Source: CAMYOC01 sp963704875
Lineage (GTDB): Bacteria; Pseudomonadota; Gammaproteobacteria; Steroidobacterales; XN24
Assembly: GCA_963704875.1 (NCBI GenBank)
Contig: CAVPIA010000008.1
Location: forward strand, 310,001 to 374,000
DNA length: 64,000 bases
Reading direction: 5' to 3'
The position numbers were made by a program, and so were the translations under genes. The notes below the pieces were generated by a model, which ran no database searches, was not told the origin of the DNA, and saw only the letters and a list, made by a program, of their open reading frames with translations. Positions 61,420 through 64,000 of the stretch are shown here, piece by piece; position 1 is the stretch's first letter, and the number at the start of each line of letters is the position of its first letter.

Positions 61420-62811
61420 CTACTGCCGATAGCGCGCCTCTAGCAGTCCGAACAATGCGCGAACGGATTGGGCTTCGCCACCCTCCGGGCGTCCCGGCCG
61501 CGATTTTCCGTTCCATGCGTATACATCCAGATGCACCCATCTGGTTTCCTCGCCAACAAATCTGCGCAGGAACAGCGCGCCGTAAATCGCCCCTGCAAAC
61601 GGATTTCCCGCGATATGGTTCACATCCGCCACAGCACCGCTCAGATCGCTGTCGTAGGGCTTCCACAGAGGCATGTGCCATAACGGATCTTCGCTGCTCG
61701 CCGCATGCTGCGACAGCTGGTCTGCGAGCGAATCCTCGGTACAGAACATCGCCGGCAGCTCTGGACCCAGCGCCACCCGGGCGGCACCGGTGAGAGTGGC
61801 GAGATCGATGATCAGATCAGGTGATTCCTCGTCGGCAAGCGTCAGAGCATCGCACAGGACCATGCGGCCTTCGGCGTCTGTGTTGCCGATCTCCACGGTT
61901 AAACCCTTACGCGTCTTGATCACATCACCCGGTCGGTAAGCGTTACCGGCGATGCTGTTTTCTACCGCAGGGATCAGCACCCGCAGATGCACCTGCAAGT
62001 CCGCAGCCATGATCATGCGCGCGAGACCGAGAACATGAGCAGCGCCGCCCATGTCCTTCTTCATGTAGCGCATGCCCGCTGCTGGTTTGATATTGAGCCC
62101 GCCTGAGTCAAAGCACACGCCCTTGCCGACGAGCGTCAGCCGCGGGTGTTTTGCATCGCCCCATCGCAGATCTATCAGGCGTGGCTCGCGCACGCTCGCC
62201 CGACCTACCGCATGGATCGCAGGCAGACCCTGCTCCAGCAGCGCACTCCCGTTGACAACCCGCCAGTCGGCCCCGAACTGGCCTGCCAGATCCAGCGCAG
62301 CAGCTTCGAGTTCCGCAGGGCCCATATCCGAGGCCGGTGTATTCACCAGATCACGAACCAGAGCATCCGCCGCAACCGCGTTGAGTACACGATGCTGGTC
62401 CACCCCGGCAGGCCACACCAGGCGCCGCACACCCGGGTCCTCGGTGCGATAACGGGCGAAGCGGTATTGGCCTATCGCCCACCCCACCGCCAGCAGCTCG
62501 GTTGCCGTATCGGCTTCGGCAAACTGGTAATCCCCGGGCGGGATGCTTGCAACGATCGCGGCAATGCCGCGCAGGTCCGGCTTCTGGCTGCCCAATCCAG
62601 CCAGCAAGTCCGCGACCTGACCGGTCTCTCCCGGCAGACCCAGAACCGTGCCGGGATCGGCGTCGAAAGCGTTGTCCTGAACCCAGCGCCGCTGGATATC
62701 AGTCGCGGCGGAAAGCCAGCTTGCCAGGCCGTCATTGTCGAGCAGATGGAGTTTGCGCGTCTCCGCGCCTGGCTGATCGACAAAATATTCGTGTGCGTCT
62801 CGCAATATCAT
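61420..62811 (-). CDS. Leucyl aminopeptidase-type peptidase (family M17)
   Basis: A cytoplasmic dizinc aminopeptidase. The 463-residue protein has GKGVCFDSGGLNIKP with a metal Asp, KKDMGGAA and the family signature NTDAEGRMVLCDAL. The N-terminal domain is shorter than in PepA and resembles the PepB/marine M17 branch. The start is uncertain: ATG 62811 directly follows GGGAGG, while TTG 62805 has that site at 6 nt. Confidence 0.92.
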   Translation of the reverse strand: MILRDAHEYFVDQPGAETRKLHLLDNDGLASWLSAATDIQRRWVQDNAFDADPGTVLGLPGETGQVADLLAGLGSQKPDLRGIAAIVASIPPGDYQFAEADTATELLAVGWAIGQYRFARYRTEDPGVRRLVWPAGVDQHRVLNAVAADALVRDLVNTPASDMGPAELEAAALDLAGQFGADWRVVNGSALLEQGLPAIHAVGRASVREPRLIDLRWGDAKHPRLTLVGKGVCFDSGGLNIKPAAGMRYMKKDMGGAAHVLGLARMIMAADLQVHLRVLIPAVENSIAGNAYRPGDVIKTRKGLTVEIGNTDAEGRMVLCDALTLADEESPDLIIDLATLTGAARVALGPELPAMFCTEDSLADQLSQHAASSEDPLWHMPLWKPYDSDLSGAVADVNHIAGNPFAGAIYGALFLRRFVGEETRWVHLDVYAWNGKSRPGRPEGGEAQSVRALFGLLEARYRQ

Positions 62812-62854
62812 CCTCCCGGGTGGCTTCAATCGTGATTATGCCCGTGTCGGGGCA

Positions 62855-63520
62855 CTACAAGCGATGGCGGCGTTCGTACTCGGCGCTGTAGCCAGCAATG
62901 CGTCCGGGACAGTAAACCACCAGCAGCGTGATCAGACATCCATTGATAAATGCCTCTGGAAAGGCGACCAACAGGAAAAAGGCAGCCGAGGATGGCACGG
63001 CCCCGGACCAGATCTGGTCGGGCGCTCCGATCATCAGGAACGCGCCGAGGTATGCCGCAGCAGCCGCAAGCGCCGCGCCGAAGAATCCGCAACCAAAGAT
63101 AAACGAGAACGGATCACGGGGTAAGCAACGCAGGACCAGACGCCGGCAGACGTCGGTGGCCAACACCGGCAATACCGCGCCTGCCAGCCAGCTGGCTGCG
63201 ATAGCGTTGTCCGAGCTGCTGCCAAGGCTGGTGGCGATCTCCGCCACCAGGGTTGCCATCAGAGCCATGGCTGGCCCGAGAAGCAGAGTGACCGTGGTGA
63301 CCCCGAGAATGTGCAGCCCGGGTCCCTCGGCGACCGTGGCTCTGATCGACCACAATACCAACAGCGCGACGATACATGCAGCGAAACGATGCAGGGCGCT
63401 GGGATCCCGGCGCAATGCCTGCCAGTCGGCGCCAGCAGCGGCCCACACGGCGACGACCAGGGTCAGCAATCGGCAGACCCACAACCAGGTCAGAGATAAT
63501 GAGTCTGCATCGATTTGCAT
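62855..63520 (-). CDS. CbiM-like energy-coupling-factor permease
   Basis: The 221-residue protein has about six membrane helices and an N-terminus MQIDADSLSLTWLWVC like the CbiM/NikM start, where a short N-terminal loop binds Ni or Co; here the second residue is Gln, not the usual His. It ends with FPEAFINGCLITLLVVYCPG, the conserved CbiM end. No ATPase, CbiQ or CbiN gene lies near it in the window. Confidence 0.75.
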   Translation of the reverse strand: MQIDADSLSLTWLWVCRLLTLVVAVWAAAGADWQALRRDPSALHRFAACIVALLVLWSIRATVAEGPGLHILGVTTVTLLLGPAMALMATLVAEIATSLGSSSDNAIAASWLAGAVLPVLATDVCRRLVLRCLPRDPFSFIFGCGFFGAALAAAAAYLGAFLMIGAPDQIWSGAVPSSAAFFLLVAFPEAFINGCLITLLVVYCPGRIAGYSAEYERRHRL

Positions 63521-63584
63521 GCTATGGATGTGGCAGAAAACCAGGTCCGGGACAGAGTCGGGATGATCGCACGGCCCGGCGCCC

Positions 63585-63612
63585 AAAAAAAGCGAGCGCC
63601 GTAGCGCCCGCT
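63585..63612 (-). terminator. Terminator of the OmpA-family gene
   Basis: On the minus strand AGCGGGCGC and GCGCTCGCT pair (one G-T pair) with a TACG loop and are followed by seven T residues. Confidence 0.85.
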
Positions 63613-63639
63613 GGTGATCGATTCTTCAGCAGCTGCCAG

Positions 63640-64000
63640 TTAGTCCTCGCGTGCTGCGACCCGGGGCCCCTGCCCCAGATGGAGCTTGATATTGACCCGC
63701 CGCTCCAGCGCATAGGCGTCCAGGTCTCCCTCTGAGGCAGAGGAGAAATTCATCCCGTGCGCCTGAGTCTGCACCTGCGCGGCGGGGACGCCTCGATCGG
63801 TCAAGGCCTCGCGGACCCTTTGCGCACGACTCTCGGAAAGACTCATGTTGTAATCCACATCACCGCGCGGGTCGGCATAGCCATCCAGGTGCACCGAAAG
63901 TGCCGGGTCGTGCGCCATCAGTTCCGCCAGCCGGTCAATCCTGGCGAGCGCATCACTATCCAGTTCGCTGCTGCCGGTGCGAAACAGTACCGCCAGCTGC
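63640..64000 (-). CDS. OmpA-family protein, C-terminal part
   Basis: The last 119 residues of an OmpA-like peptidoglycan-binding domain; the gene enters from the right edge. Visible are LFRTGSSELDSDALARID, HLDGYADPRGDVDYN (with the DPxGD Asp), LSESRAQRVREALTDRGV and ERRVNIKL, the residues that hold diaminopimelate. The signal peptide and any linker are outside the window. Confidence 0.9.
   Translation of the reverse strand, partial: QLAVLFRTGSSELDSDALARIDRLAELMAHDPALSVHLDGYADPRGDVDYNMSLSESRAQRVREALTDRGVPAAQVQTQAHGMNFSSASEGDLDAYALERRVNIKLHLGQGPRVAARED

Overview
The window is a GC-rich (about 60% by eye), densely coded chromosomal segment of a Gammaproteobacterium. The evidence is the his operon with a fused hisB and a TrpR-family regulator at its head, icd next to aceK, a long-form hisG, rpsT with a TTG start, ispB divergent from rplU-rpmA-obgE, a cbb3 oxidase cluster with an FNR-type regulator, and the LemA/M48, DUF5666/DUF6502 and TolB-like/TPR families common in free-living (often marine) members such as the Xanthomonadales/Chromatiales/Woeseiales side of the class. 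The exact genus cannot be fixed from the sequence alone. There is no phage, insertion sequence or CRISPR array.

Layout. 1-5831 (minus): histidine operon trpR-like-hisG-hisD-hisC-hisB-hisH-hisA (hisA runs off the left edge), controlled by a promoter whose -10 lies in a perfect 9+9 palindrome. 6060-9795: ribosomal/housekeeping block (rpsT +; obgE, rpmA, rplU -; ispB + with an apparent frameshift; tRNA-Pro). 9900-19337: accessory block with a membrane TolB-like/TPR protein, a 1485-residue exported-type repeat protein (Asp-box, pentapeptide-like QNPN and HYR repeats) whose signal peptide seems broken, a small secreted protein, and a TPR/2OG-Fe(II) oxygenase. 19394-25493: mscS, a DUF5666 lipoprotein with its DUF6502 partner, and lemA with an M48 peptidase. 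25535-26942: divergent pair of a metallo-beta-lactamase-fold persulfide dioxygenase-like enzyme and a BigR/SqrR-type sulfide sensor. 27160-37906: fnr, ompW and a complete cbb3 oxidase structural and assembly cluster (ccoNOQP, an unknown membrane protein, ccoG, fixH, ccoI, ccoS, TauE/SafE-like).

37984-50481: fbaA, a periplasmic protein, proline iminopeptidase with a 40-residue DUF3149 microprotein, cardiolipin synthase followed by an MFS-acyltransferase fusion, a very large STAND-like ATPase with a membrane segment and WD40 repeats interrupted by a P-domain, a divergent RIO/Kdo-like kinase, and a small operon ending in a thioesterase. 50832-55484: Gld-like ABC export operon. 55537-59610: AraC-methyltransferase fusion, icd and aceK. 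59611-64000: two tandem paralogous small exported proteins, a DUF1461 membrane protein, an M17 aminopeptidase, a CbiM-like permease and the C-terminal part of an OmpA-family protein.

Themes. Much of the middle serves microaerobic respiration: FNR senses oxygen, its box sits at -41.5 of ompW, and the cbb3 cluster carries its own copper ATPase and assembly genes. The sulfide sensor pair is a small redox module beside it. The most unusual loci are the STAND/WD40/P-domain protein, the QNPN/HYR protein, the two small paralogues near 60 kb and the TPR/oxygenase.
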